Shown piece by piece: positions 1 to 5,444 of a DNA stretch of 16,171 nt. The notes below the pieces were generated by a model that had not been told where the DNA came from, did not search any database, and saw only the letters and a list, made by a program, of their open reading frames with translations. Origin of the DNA: an uncultured Collinsella sp. (GTDB lineage Bacteria; Actinomycetota; Coriobacteriia; Coriobacteriales; Coriobacteriaceae). Each line of letters starts with the position of its first letter. Position 1 is the stretch's first letter. The stretch covers positions 1 to 16,171 of the forward strand of contig URMR01000029.1 of the NCBI GenBank assembly GCA_900548935.1. Reading direction: 5' to 3'. The position numbers were made by a program, and so were the translations under genes.

Positions 1-393
1 AATGGCGGCGTCCACGATAAAGCCCGTGATCAGCGCGATCAGTGCCTTCGAAGCCAAAAGCATCGCCATGGTCTGCACGGGCACCTGCTCGGCGAGCAAC
101 AGCGGCAGCATCTCATCGGAGGTCGAAAGGAACACCGCCACCAACGTGCCCAAGGTCACGACACGACCGGCGTACAGTGTGGCCGCCATTGCCGAAAAGC
201 CGCACTGCGGCACCATGCCCAGCAACGAGCCAACCACGGGACCCGCGGCGCCGGCGCGCTTGATGGCGCCGTTAACGCTGTCGCCCGCGACGTGCTCTAG
301 GGTCTCGAGGGCCAAATATGTCACCAATAAGAACGGTACCAGCGAGAGCGTGTCCTTGCCGGCGTCGAGCAGAATATCAATCAGCAAATCCAT
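1..393 (-). CDS. Putative 10-TM metal exporter (ArsP_2 / putative manganese transporter family), N-terminal part
   Basis: Reading the complement from an ATG at 393-391 gives 131 uninterrupted residues that run off the left window edge, so the gene is partial only because of the window. The protein is very hydrophobic. It carries VPQCGFSA (residues 61-68) and STSDEMLP (residues 90-97), which I associate from memory with the ArsP_2 family (PF11449, putative 10-TM heavy-metal exporter; often named 'putative manganese transporter'). The Cys in PQCGFS and the acidic pair in SDEM are plausible metal ligands in membrane segments. The start is supported by AAAGG about 11 nt upstream and by a promoter on the same strand (-35 TTGGCA at 483-478, -10 TACAAT at 461-456) with palindromic CTAGG/TAGTTG motifs across it. 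Manganese or another divalent metal is a guess for the substrate; nothing here fixes it. Confidence 0.8.
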   Translation of the reverse strand, partial: MDLLIDILLDAGKDTLSLVPFLLVTYLALETLEHVAGDSVNGAIKRAGAAGPVVGSLLGMVPQCGFSAMAATLYAGRVVTLGTLVAVFLSTSDEMLPLLLAEQVPVQTMAMLLASKALIALITGFIVDAAI

Positions 394-436
394 GACGGAT
401 GGAACCTTTCGTGTCTTTCGGCAGCATTGTAAAAGT

Positions 437-483
437 CCTAGCGGTCAACTAGGGTATTGTAGTTGTCCTAGGCGCGATGCCAA
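437..483 (-). promoter_or_regulatory. Exporter promoter with overlapping palindromic operator candidates
   Basis: On the minus strand TTGGCA (483-478), a 16-nt spacer and TACAAT (461-456) make a good sigma-70-type promoter pointing at the exporter. Three overlapping palindromes cover it: CCTAGG (467-472) in the spacer, CAACTA/TAGTTG (446-451 / 460-465, 8-nt spacer) over the -10, and CCTAG/CTAGG (437-441 / 449-453, 7-nt spacer) near the expected transcription start. GTCCTAG also occurs as a direct repeat at 435-441 and 465-471. This is what a metalloregulator operator could look like. Which regulator binds is unknown; a DtxR/MntR-type protein is encoded at 4835-5224. Confidence 0.55.
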
Positions 484-564
484 TAGTTGCCCATGGTAAA
501 CTATCATCTCGCCATAACTCGACAAACCCGAGCCGCACGACGCGGCCCGTCCAAGGAGCAGCAT

Positions 565-1533
565 ATGAACGTATCACAAGCACTCGAATACGAGCGCCAG
601 CCGTTTATCCCCATGTTCATCTATGGCGATCACGGTGCCATGGAATCCGAGCGCCAGAAAGGCGAAGAGGCTCTCAAGGTGCTCGAGACCGAGTACTTTA
701 CCGCCGAGGGCGACCCCGGCTTCGACTTTGCCACCGTGCGCGACCTGGCCGACCGAAACCGCGACCTGTGCGACCAGATTGGCGAGGCGCGACTGCGCAA
801 CGTGACGCCCGCAACGCTTTCGCGCGGTCTGTCCGACGCCGACACCTGCGCCGCCATCGGCAAGATGCAAAAGCGCACCGCCGCGTCCGTCATGCGCGAG
901 ATCCGCGGTGACCGCGACGCACTCGGCGTGGCCTATGCCCGCAAGCCTATCCAGGGCACGGTGCTCGGCATCGACATCGAGACCACCGGTCGCGCGCCCG
1001 AGCGCGGCTACATCATCAACGTGGGCTGGGAGATCATGGAGCTCACCAGCGACGCCGTCCCGCACGACGCCGAGGCGCACTACTGCGGTCTGCCCGACAT
1101 CTACCGCGGCGAGGATGTGCCACTGTCGAATATCCACCACATCACATGGGACGACATCGACGGCAAAACGCCCTTCCGCGAGAACAAGGAGCTGCAGAAG
1201 CAGCTGCTCAAGCTTATGAAGAAGTACCCGTACATGGCGCACAACGCCGCCTTTGAGGACAGCTGGTTCAAAATCCACCTGGACGGTTACGCCGAGGCAC
1301 GCCGCGCAGGCAAGATCATCGTCATCGACTCGCGCCAGATCTGCCGCAGCCTGGATGCCGACGTGCGCTCGCTCCCCCGCGAGTCCGCGCCCGCTGCGCT
1401 CGAGAACTGGGCGCGCCGCCGTGGTACCCTCGCCGCCGACGCCAACGAGCAGCACCTGGGCCTCGACGACACCGACCTCATGCTCCGCACGGTGCAGGCC
1501 GAGTTCAACCTCAAGAACCTGTTTGCCAAGTAG
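565..1533 (+). CDS. 3'-5' exonuclease, DEDDh (DnaQ/RNase T superfamily)
   Basis: A 322-residue protein whose C-terminal two thirds form an exonuclease domain. GIDIETTG supplies D137 and E139 (ExoI), HNAAFEDSWF supplies D232 (ExoII), and HLGLDDTD supplies H297 with D301/D302 (ExoIII, DEDDh type). This predicts a two-metal 3'-5' exonuclease acting on DNA or RNA ends; the substrate cannot be told. Residues 1-130 are charged and helical-looking, and I recognise no domain there. An upstream in-frame ATG exists at 487, but the ATG at 565 has AAGGAG six nt before it (553-558) and is the better start. The gene is monocistronic and ends before a strong terminator. A weak -10 candidate TATCAT lies at 502-507. 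Confidence 0.85.
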   Translation: MNVSQALEYERQPFIPMFIYGDHGAMESERQKGEEALKVLETEYFTAEGDPGFDFATVRDLADRNRDLCDQIGEARLRNVTPATLSRGLSDADTCAAIGKMQKRTAASVMREIRGDRDALGVAYARKPIQGTVLGIDIETTGRAPERGYIINVGWEIMELTSDAVPHDAEAHYCGLPDIYRGEDVPLSNIHHITWDDIDGKTPFRENKELQKQLLKLMKKYPYMAHNAAFEDSWFKIHLDGYAEARRAGKIIVIDSRQICRSLDADVRSLPRESAPAALENWARRRGTLAADANEQHLGLDDTDLMLRTVQAEFNLKNLFAK

Positions 1534-1774
1534 ATTGCCAAGCAGAAGTGCCATTCGCGAGCAATACTTGCCGGGGCATAGCACCTCGTGCAAAAGCGAC
1601 ACGCCGAGACGTCCTCCTCAAGCGATGCAATGCGGGCCGATATCCAAGTGGATATCGGCCCGTTTTTGCACGTCGCTAAGGTACCCACGTTGGCATCAGC
1701 GGCCTTATTCGCGCCCACCGATGCCCTTAGCCGCCACCAGTGCCATTCGATAGCAAAATATTTCACGAATTATA
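1534..1774. other. Non-coding spacer with an imperfect direct repeat
   Basis: Apart from the terminator, I see no credible gene between the exonuclease and the arsR promoter; the small frames here lack ribosome-binding sites and family features. An imperfect direct repeat, AGTGCCATTCG followed by two variable bases and AGCAA, occurs at 1547-1564 and 1739-1756, on either side of the terminator. Confidence 0.6.
1633..1667 (+). terminator. Rho-independent terminator after the exonuclease gene
   Basis: A perfect 13-bp stem (1633-1645 with 1650-1662; CGGGCCGATATCC on the left arm) with an AAGT loop is followed directly by TTTTT (1663-1667). It lies about 100 nt after the exonuclease stop and insulates it from the arsR promoter. 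Confidence 0.92.
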
Positions 1775-1802
1775 TTGACATATGAACATGCGCTCATATA
1801 CT
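1775..1802 (+). promoter_or_regulatory. arsR promoter, consensus -35/-10
   Basis: TTGACA (1775-1780), a 16-nt spacer and TATACT (1797-1802) form a near-perfect sigma-70-type promoter. The expected start of transcription is around 1809. The whole spacer is operator 1 (1781-1798), so a bound repressor would exclude RNA polymerase. Confidence 0.88.
1781..1798 (+). promoter_or_regulatory. ArsR/SmtB-type operator 1
   Basis: TATGAACATGCGCTCATA matches the imperfect palindrome known for SmtB/CzrA/ZiaR-type repressors (TATGARCA-NN-YGYTCATA) at every position. It fills the spacer of the arsR promoter and touches its -10. Confidence 0.9.
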
Positions 1803-1815
1803 CGAAAGTGAGTTA

Positions 1816-1833
1816 TATGAGCGCATGTTCATA
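1816..1833 (-). promoter_or_regulatory. ArsR/SmtB-type operator 2, inverted copy of operator 1
   Basis: TATGAGCGCATGTTCATA is the exact reverse complement of operator 1. With flanking bases the two copies form a perfect 22-bp inverted repeat (1779-1800 with 1814-1835) around a 13-nt spacer. Operator 2 falls in the predicted 5' untranslated leader, just ahead of the arsR ribosome-binding site AAAGGA (1836-1841). Confidence 0.88.
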
Positions 1834-1848
1834 TGAAAGGATATTGCA

Positions 1849-2217
1849 ATGAGCGATCACGCTGATGAAATAAAGTCCGGCATCGACACCACCATCGTGC
1901 CCGACGTCCCCACCACCTGCTCGCCCGAGGACCTTCCCGACGAGGAGTTGCTGTACGACTTGGCCGACCTGTTCAAGGTCTTCAGCGACACCACGCGCAT
2001 CAAGATCCTTTACGCCCTCATGGGCCGCGAACTCTGCGTGGCAGATATCGCCGAAGCGACCGAGACCTCGCAGTCTGCGGTGTCGCACCAGCTGCGTACG
2101 CTCAAGCAGTCGCACCTGGTTAAATTCCGACGCGACGGCCGCAACATTCTTTACTCGCTCGCCGACGATCACGTCTATACCATGCTCAACCAGGGCATGA
2201 GCCACATCTGCGAATAG
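1849..2217 (+). CDS. ArsR/SmtB-family zinc-type metal-sensing repressor
   Basis: A 122-residue winged-helix repressor. The recognition segment is VADIAEATETSQSAVSHQLRTLKQ (split here: VADIAEATETSQ then SAVSHQLRTLKQ, about residues 64-87). The C-terminal helix holds D106-x-H108, then H119 and E122. Its spacings of +2, +11 and +3 are those of the alpha-5 zinc site of SmtB/CzrA. The alpha-3 segment ELCVAD has a single Cys (C63) rather than the CxC of CadC/ArsR, and only one N-terminal Cys (C24) is present. Zinc sensing through alpha-5 is therefore more likely than cadmium/lead or arsenic sensing. Metal binding should release the operators at 1781-1798, 1816-1833 and 2558-2575, inducing its own gene and the ATPase. 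The ATG at 1849 has AAAGGA seven nt upstream. It is the first gene of the arsR-HMA-ATPase cluster. Confidence 0.93.
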   Translation: MSDHADEIKSGIDTTIVPDVPTTCSPEDLPDEELLYDLADLFKVFSDTTRIKILYALMGRELCVADIAEATETSQSAVSHQLRTLKQSHLVKFRRDGRNILYSLADDHVYTMLNQGMSHICE

Positions 2218-2239
2218 CGATCAACCACGGTACCAGCGC

Positions 2240-2255
2240 GGCTTGCACCCAAGCC
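2240..2255 (+). other. Small intercistronic hairpin between arsR and the HMA gene
   Basis: GGCTTG (2240-2245) and CAAGCC (2250-2255) pair across a 4-nt loop. No T-run follows, so it is not an obvious terminator. It may stabilise or separate the two cistrons. The HMA ribosome-binding site GGAAAGGA follows shortly after. Confidence 0.45.
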
Positions 2256-2280
2256 ACAAAAACAGGGAAAGGAACCCACC

Positions 2281-2499
2281 ATGAAAAAGCAGTTCAAGCT
2301 CGACGAGATCGACTGCGCCAACTGCGCGCGTGAGCTTCAGGACGAGCTGGCCAAGCTCGATGGCGTCAAGTCCGTTTCGGTCAATTTTATGACCCAGAAG
2401 TTGACGCTCGAGGCCGACGACGCCGAGTTCGACGAGGTCCTCGACCGCGTCGTGGAGTTCACCGCCGATGCCGAGCCCGACTGCGAGATCGTTCTCTAG
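2281..2499 (+). CDS. Free-standing heavy-metal-associated (HMA) metallochaperone
   Basis: A 72-residue single-domain protein with the ferredoxin-like HMA pattern. The metal-binding loop IDCANCA has C12 and C15, and VKSVSVNFMTQKLTL forms the typical second and third strands. An acidic residue beside the CxxC (D11), as in the DCxxC loops of ZntA-type domains, fits Zn/Cd better than Cu. In most P1B-2 ATPases this domain is fused to the N-terminus of the pump. Here it is a separate gene directly ahead of a pump that lacks it, so it probably delivers metal to that pump. The ATG at 2281 is preceded by GGAAAGGA. It lies 63 nt after arsR and is probably co-transcribed with it. Confidence 0.88.
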   Translation: MKKQFKLDEIDCANCARELQDELAKLDGVKSVSVNFMTQKLTLEADDAEFDEVLDRVVEFTADAEPDCEIVL

Positions 2500-2501
2500 T
2501 C

Positions 2502-2544
2502 CAGGTTTACGCTAACCTGCAAGGCCGCACTTGCCGTGGTTTTT
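2502..2544 (+). terminator. Weak terminator/attenuator candidate before the ATPase gene
   Basis: CAGGTT/AACCTG (2502-2507 / 2514-2519) and the overlapping GCAAG/CTTGC (2519-2523 / 2530-2534) are short alternative hairpins followed, after five bases, by TTTTT (2540-2544). The stems are weak, so at most partial termination is expected between the HMA gene and the ATPase promoter. The first palindrome also resembles a DtxR-family half-site pair. Confidence 0.35.
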
Positions 2545-2557
2545 GCTCGCGAAATTA

Positions 2558-2575
2558 TATGAGCGAGTGTTCATA
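2558..2575 (+). promoter_or_regulatory. ArsR/SmtB-type operator 3, upstream of the P1B ATPase
   Basis: TATGAGCGAGTGTTCATA matches the same palindromic consensus as operators 1 and 2, with one deviation (G for A in the left arm). It lies 24 nt before the ATPase start. A possible promoter, TTGCCG (2531-2536) and TTATAT (2555-2560) with an 18-nt spacer, would have its -10 covered by this operator. The pump therefore probably has its own metal-inducible promoter as well as read-through from arsR. Confidence 0.85.
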
Positions 2576-2598
2576 CATTCAAATGGGAGGATTGAATC

Positions 2599-4551
2599 AT
2601 GGCAACCGCCAATCCCAAGAAGAAAAAGAAGAAGCGCAAAAAGAAAGAGTCCCTTGAGCATAAGCGCAACCGTATCCTGGTAGCGCTAGGCATTTTTGCC
2701 GTTGTTTATGCCCTCGACGAGCTCGGCGCCCTCACTATCGCATTTGGGGAACCCGGCAACATCTACGCCAGCTTCGCACTGTTCCTCGTGCCGTTTTTAA
2801 TTTCCGGCTACGACGTGCTCCAGAAGGCGTTCAACAACATCCGCCGCGGCAAGGCGTTCGACGAGAGCTTCCTCATGGCCGTCGCGACCATTGGCGCGTT
2901 TGCCATGGTACTCTTCCCCGACACCGACCCGCACATGGCCGAAGGTGCCGCTGTCATGCTGTTCTATCAGGTTGGCGAGCTGTTCCAGGCATATGCCGTG
3001 GGCAAAAGCCGCAAGTCGATCAGCGCCATGATGGACATCGCGCCCGACTACGCCAACGTCGAGCAACCCGACGGCACACTCGAGCAGGTCTTCCCCGATG
3101 ACATCGCCGTCGGCACCGTCATCGTCGTCAAGCCCGGCGAGCGCGTGCCCATCGACGGCGTCATTGTCGAGGGCGAGACACAGCTCGATACCGCCGCCCT
3201 TACCGGAGAGTCGGTCCCCCGCCCGGCCAAAACTGGAGACGATATCATCAGCGGCTGCATCAACATGACGGGTCTCCTCCACGTGCGCACCACCAAGCCC
3301 TTTGGCGAGTCCACCGTCGCGCGCGTCCTGGAGCTCGTAGAAAACGCTAGTGAGAAGAAGGCACGCACCGAGAACTTCATCACGCGCTTCGCCCGCGTCT
3401 ACACGCCCGCTGTCACCGGCGCGGCCGCGGTACTCGCGCTCGGCGGTGGCTTGGTCACCGGCGCCTGGTCCGACTGGATCCTGCGCGGCCTGACCTTCCT
3501 GGTCGTCAGCTGCCCATGCGCGCTCGTGATCAGCGTGCCGCTCAGCTTTTTTGGCGGCATCGGTGGCGCATCCAAGCTGGGCGTCCTCATCAAGGGCTCT
3601 AACTACCTCGAGACGCTCGCGGATGTGGACACCGTCGTCTTTGACAAGACCGGCACGCTCACCAACGGCACGTTTTCGGTCGTGGCGGTACACCCCGAGG
3701 CAGGCTATACCGAGCAGTCGCTGCTCGAAGTCGCGGCCCTTGCCGAGTCATTCTCCGACCATCCCATCGCGCAGTCGGTACGCACCGCCTTCCAGGGCGA
3801 GCTCGACCCCAAGCGCGTGACGGATTCCGCCAATGACGCGGGCCACGGCGTGTCGGCGACCATCGACGGCAAGCATGTCGTCGTCGGCAATGCCAAGATG
3901 CTTGCCGCGGCCGGTATCGACGCCCCCAATTGCGAGGTCGTCGGTACGATCCTCCATGTACTTGTCGATGACACGTACGCCGGCCACATCGTAATTGCCG
4001 ACACCGTTAAAACCGATGCAGAGCAAACGATTCGCGACCTGCACGCCGCCGGCATCAAGCGCACCGTCATGCTCACGGGCGACCGCGAGGAAGTAGCAGC
4101 CGCCGTGGCAAAGCAGCTGGGGCTCGACGAGTTCCACGCACAGCTCATGCCAGGCGACAAGGTCGAGCGCGTGGAGGCATTGCTGGAGGCCGAATCGGGC
4201 AAGGGCAAGCTCGCCTTTGTGGGTGACGGCATCAACGACGCACCCGTGCTCACGCGCGCAGACGTTGGCATTGCCATGGGCGCCATGGGCTCGGACGCCG
4301 CAATTGAAGCCGCCGACGTCGTGCTCATGGACGACAAGCCTTCCAACATTTCCCGCGCGATCCGCGTGGCGCGCAAGACCATGGCGATTGTTTGGCAGAA
4401 CATCATCTTTGCGCTGGGCATTAAGTTTCTGATCCTTGTGCTGGCAGCGCTGGGCATCGCCAATATGTGGCTCGCCGTGTTCGGCGACGTGGGCGTGGCG
4501 ATCATCGCCATCCTGAACGCCATGCGCGCGATGGGTGTCAAGAACCTGTAG
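2599..4551 (+). CDS. cadA: P1B-2-type Zn2+/Cd2+/Pb2+-exporting ATPase
   Basis: A 650-residue P-type ATPase that exports divalent soft metals across the cytoplasmic membrane. It has the actuator motif TGES (202-205), the ion-channel motif SCPCAL with C305-P-C307, the phosphorylation site DKTGTLT (D349), the HP motif SDHP (H388) and the hinge GDGINDAP (542-549). K609 in TM7 and D630 in TM8 (FGDVGVA) mark subgroup P1B-2 rather than Cu pumps. The N-terminus lacks an HMA domain and instead holds ten consecutive basic residues (K7-K16, one Arg) before the first membrane segment; the HMA domain is encoded separately at 2281-2499. The start ATG has GGGAGG at 2585-2590. Operator 3 lies directly upstream, so induction by zinc or cadmium through the ArsR protein is expected. 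The cadA/zntA name is by family; Zn versus Cd preference is not determinable. Confidence 0.95.
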   Translation: MATANPKKKKKKRKKKESLEHKRNRILVALGIFAVVYALDELGALTIAFGEPGNIYASFALFLVPFLISGYDVLQKAFNNIRRGKAFDESFLMAVATIGAFAMVLFPDTDPHMAEGAAVMLFYQVGELFQAYAVGKSRKSISAMMDIAPDYANVEQPDGTLEQVFPDDIAVGTVIVVKPGERVPIDGVIVEGETQLDTAALTGESVPRPAKTGDDIISGCINMTGLLHVRTTKPFGESTVARVLELVENASEKKARTENFITRFARVYTPAVTGAAAVLALGGGLVTGAWSDWILRGLTFLVVSCPCALVISVPLSFFGGIGGASKLGVLIKGSNYLETLADVDTVVFDKTGTLTNGTFSVVAVHPEAGYTEQSLLEVAALAESFSDHPIAQSVRTAFQGELDPKRVTDSANDAGHGVSATIDGKHVVVGNAKMLAAAGIDAPNCEVVGTILHVLVDDTYAGHIVIADTVKTDAEQTIRDLHAAGIKRTVMLTGDREEVAAAVAKQLGLDEFHAQLMPGDKVERVEALLEAESGKGKLAFVGDGINDAPVLTRADVGIAMGAMGSDAAIEAADVVLMDDKPSNISRAIRVARKTMAIVWQNIIFALGIKFLILVLAALGIANMWLAVFGDVGVAIIAILNAMRAMGVKNL

Positions 4552-4570
4552 CGTCCGTAGTCCCTCCGGT

Positions 4571-4693
4571 TGGGGCCGGGCTTGGTTTTGAAAACGTCCT
4601 CGACCAATGAAGTGCCCCCGTTCTGCTCCTTCGGAGCTACGAACGGGGGCACTTCTGGTCTACGGAATGTTTTCAAAACCAAGCCCGGCCCCA
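4571..4693. repeat. 123-bp triple-nested perfect palindrome (possible MITE-like or bidirectional terminator element)
   Basis: Three concentric inverted repeats are visible. The outer 25-bp arms (4571-4595 / 4669-4693; starting TGGGGCCGGGCTTGG) match perfectly. The inner 15-bp arms (4609-4623 / 4641-4655; GAAGTGCCCCCGTTC) match perfectly. A 5-bp core, GCTCC/GGAGC, closes on a TTC loop (4625-4637). The element fills the gap between the ATPase stop and the convergent regulator. It has no clear T-run and no obvious target-site duplication. Confidence 0.93.
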
Positions 4694-4794
4694 GCCTGCG
4701 GTGACGTTGCTGGTGGTTCTTGGGCATCGCTTGCTGGCGGGGTTCCTTGTCTGAGTTGGACTTAGTTGGTAGGGCTACTGGTCCCGGTCGCTGT

Positions 4795-4813
4795 CCCGCG
4801 CCTTTGGCGCGGG
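4795..4813 (-). terminator. GC-rich hairpin just after the DtxR-type regulator gene
   Basis: CCCGCGCC (4795-4802) and GGCGCGGG (4806-4813) form an 8-bp stem with a 3-nt loop, 22 nt past the regulator's stop codon. No T-run follows on the minus strand, so it is at best a Rho-assisted terminator or mRNA end stabiliser. Confidence 0.4.
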
Positions 4814-4834
4814 AGGCGCGCCGCTGCGGGAGCG

Positions 4835-5224
4835 CTAGTCGGTCGTTGTTGGCGCCGAAGCACCATCCCTCCCCAGCATCGACCTTAGCTTCTCAAAGCT
4901 CTCCTCGCTCAGGCAATGCTCCATGTGGCAGCCCTCTTGCGAGGCAACCTCAGACGCTACGCCTGCGTCCTCGAGCAGCCCTACAAAAAAGCAATGGCGC
5001 TCCCACATTTGGCGGGCAACCTCAAGACCGCGTTCCGTCAGATGCACATCGCGTTTGCCCATCTCCACGTAGCCGGTGCTCTCCAAGGCCGCCATGGCTT
5101 TAGAGACGCTTGCTTTGGTTACTCCCAGGTATTCGGCAACGTCAATCGATCGAACGATGCCTTGGCGCTCCGAGAGCACATAAATAGATTCGAGATAGTC
5201 TTCTCCGGATTCACGCAGGGCCAT
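4835..5224 (-). CDS. DtxR/MntR-family metal-dependent transcriptional repressor
   Basis: A 129-residue protein with an N-terminal winged helix (VAEYLGVTKASVSKAMAALE, about residues 29-48) and a dimerisation/metal domain. It has no SH3-like C-terminal domain, which is the MntR length class. Putative ligands are D9, E12, H77, C99, E102 and H103. Five of these fit the MntR site (D8, E11, H77, E102, H103). The sixth position is Cys, as in DtxR C102, rather than the MntR glutamate E99. Mn versus Fe sensing is therefore open. With metal bound it should repress uptake or export genes; its targets are not shown, but GTTAGCC half-sites occur in its own upstream region. It is convergent to the P1B ATPase. 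The start ATG is preceded by AAAGGCGG. Confidence 0.92.
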   Translation of the reverse strand: MALRESGEDYLESIYVLSERQGIVRSIDVAEYLGVTKASVSKAMAALESTGYVEMGKRDVHLTERGLEVARQMWERHCFFVGLLEDAGVASEVASQEGCHMEHCLSEESFEKLRSMLGRDGASAPTTTD

Positions 5225-5444
5225 GGGCCGCCTTTCGCGATGGCTTCTAGTTAGCCTTTGGATACTTTTGCTTGATTCACTTTACCGCAAAAGTTGCCCA
5301 TGTCTTACTACGTTATTTAAAAAGTTAGCCGTGTTTCACAAAATGCGCGGAGCAAGCAGGGCGACACAACACGCAACACGCAACGCGCAGGGAGTGTCCC
5401 CAGCTGCCGGCAGAAAAGGAACGTCCCCAAGTGCCGAGCCGCAG
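5225..5444. other. Non-coding region upstream of the DtxR-type gene: half-sites and GGGGAC repeat
   Basis: There is no convincing gene here. Nearest the regulator the sequence is AT-rich and holds GTTAGCC at 5250-5256 and 5324-5330, with a degenerate copy AAGTTGCC between them, possibly regulator half-sites. Further on is a short tandem 7-mer around 5370-5390. At about 5396-5425 there are two copies of a GTCCCC-containing unit (GTCCCCAGCTGCCG and GTCCCCAAGTGCCG), which on the minus strand read as GGGGAC. I could not place a promoter with confidence. Confidence 0.5.

Noticed and set aside
2..499. A 165-codon plus-strand frame at the left edge
   Set aside because: The minus strand encodes a membrane exporter with family motifs through 1-393; the plus frame is its shadow.
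394..564. Manganese (yybP-ykoY) riboswitch upstream of the exporter
   Set aside because: I could not find a convincing aptamer fold; the leader is short (about 55 nt from the predicted start of transcription to the start codon).
574..1602. A 342-codon minus-strand frame antisense to the exonuclease
   Set aside because: The plus strand has a complete DEDDh nuclease with a good ribosome-binding site; the antisense protein has no recognisable features.
4571..4693. Insertion sequence
   Set aside because: No transposase and only 123 bp; at most a non-autonomous element, so kept as a repeat.
3705..4727. A 340-codon minus-strand frame antisense to the P1B ATPase
   Set aside because: It overlaps a certain ATPase gene and runs through the 123-bp palindrome; Ser/Ala/Thr-rich shadow composition.
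5360..5392. Tandem repeat or CRISPR-like array (CGCAACA-type 7-mers)
   Set aside because: Only about three degenerate 7-bp units with no spacers.
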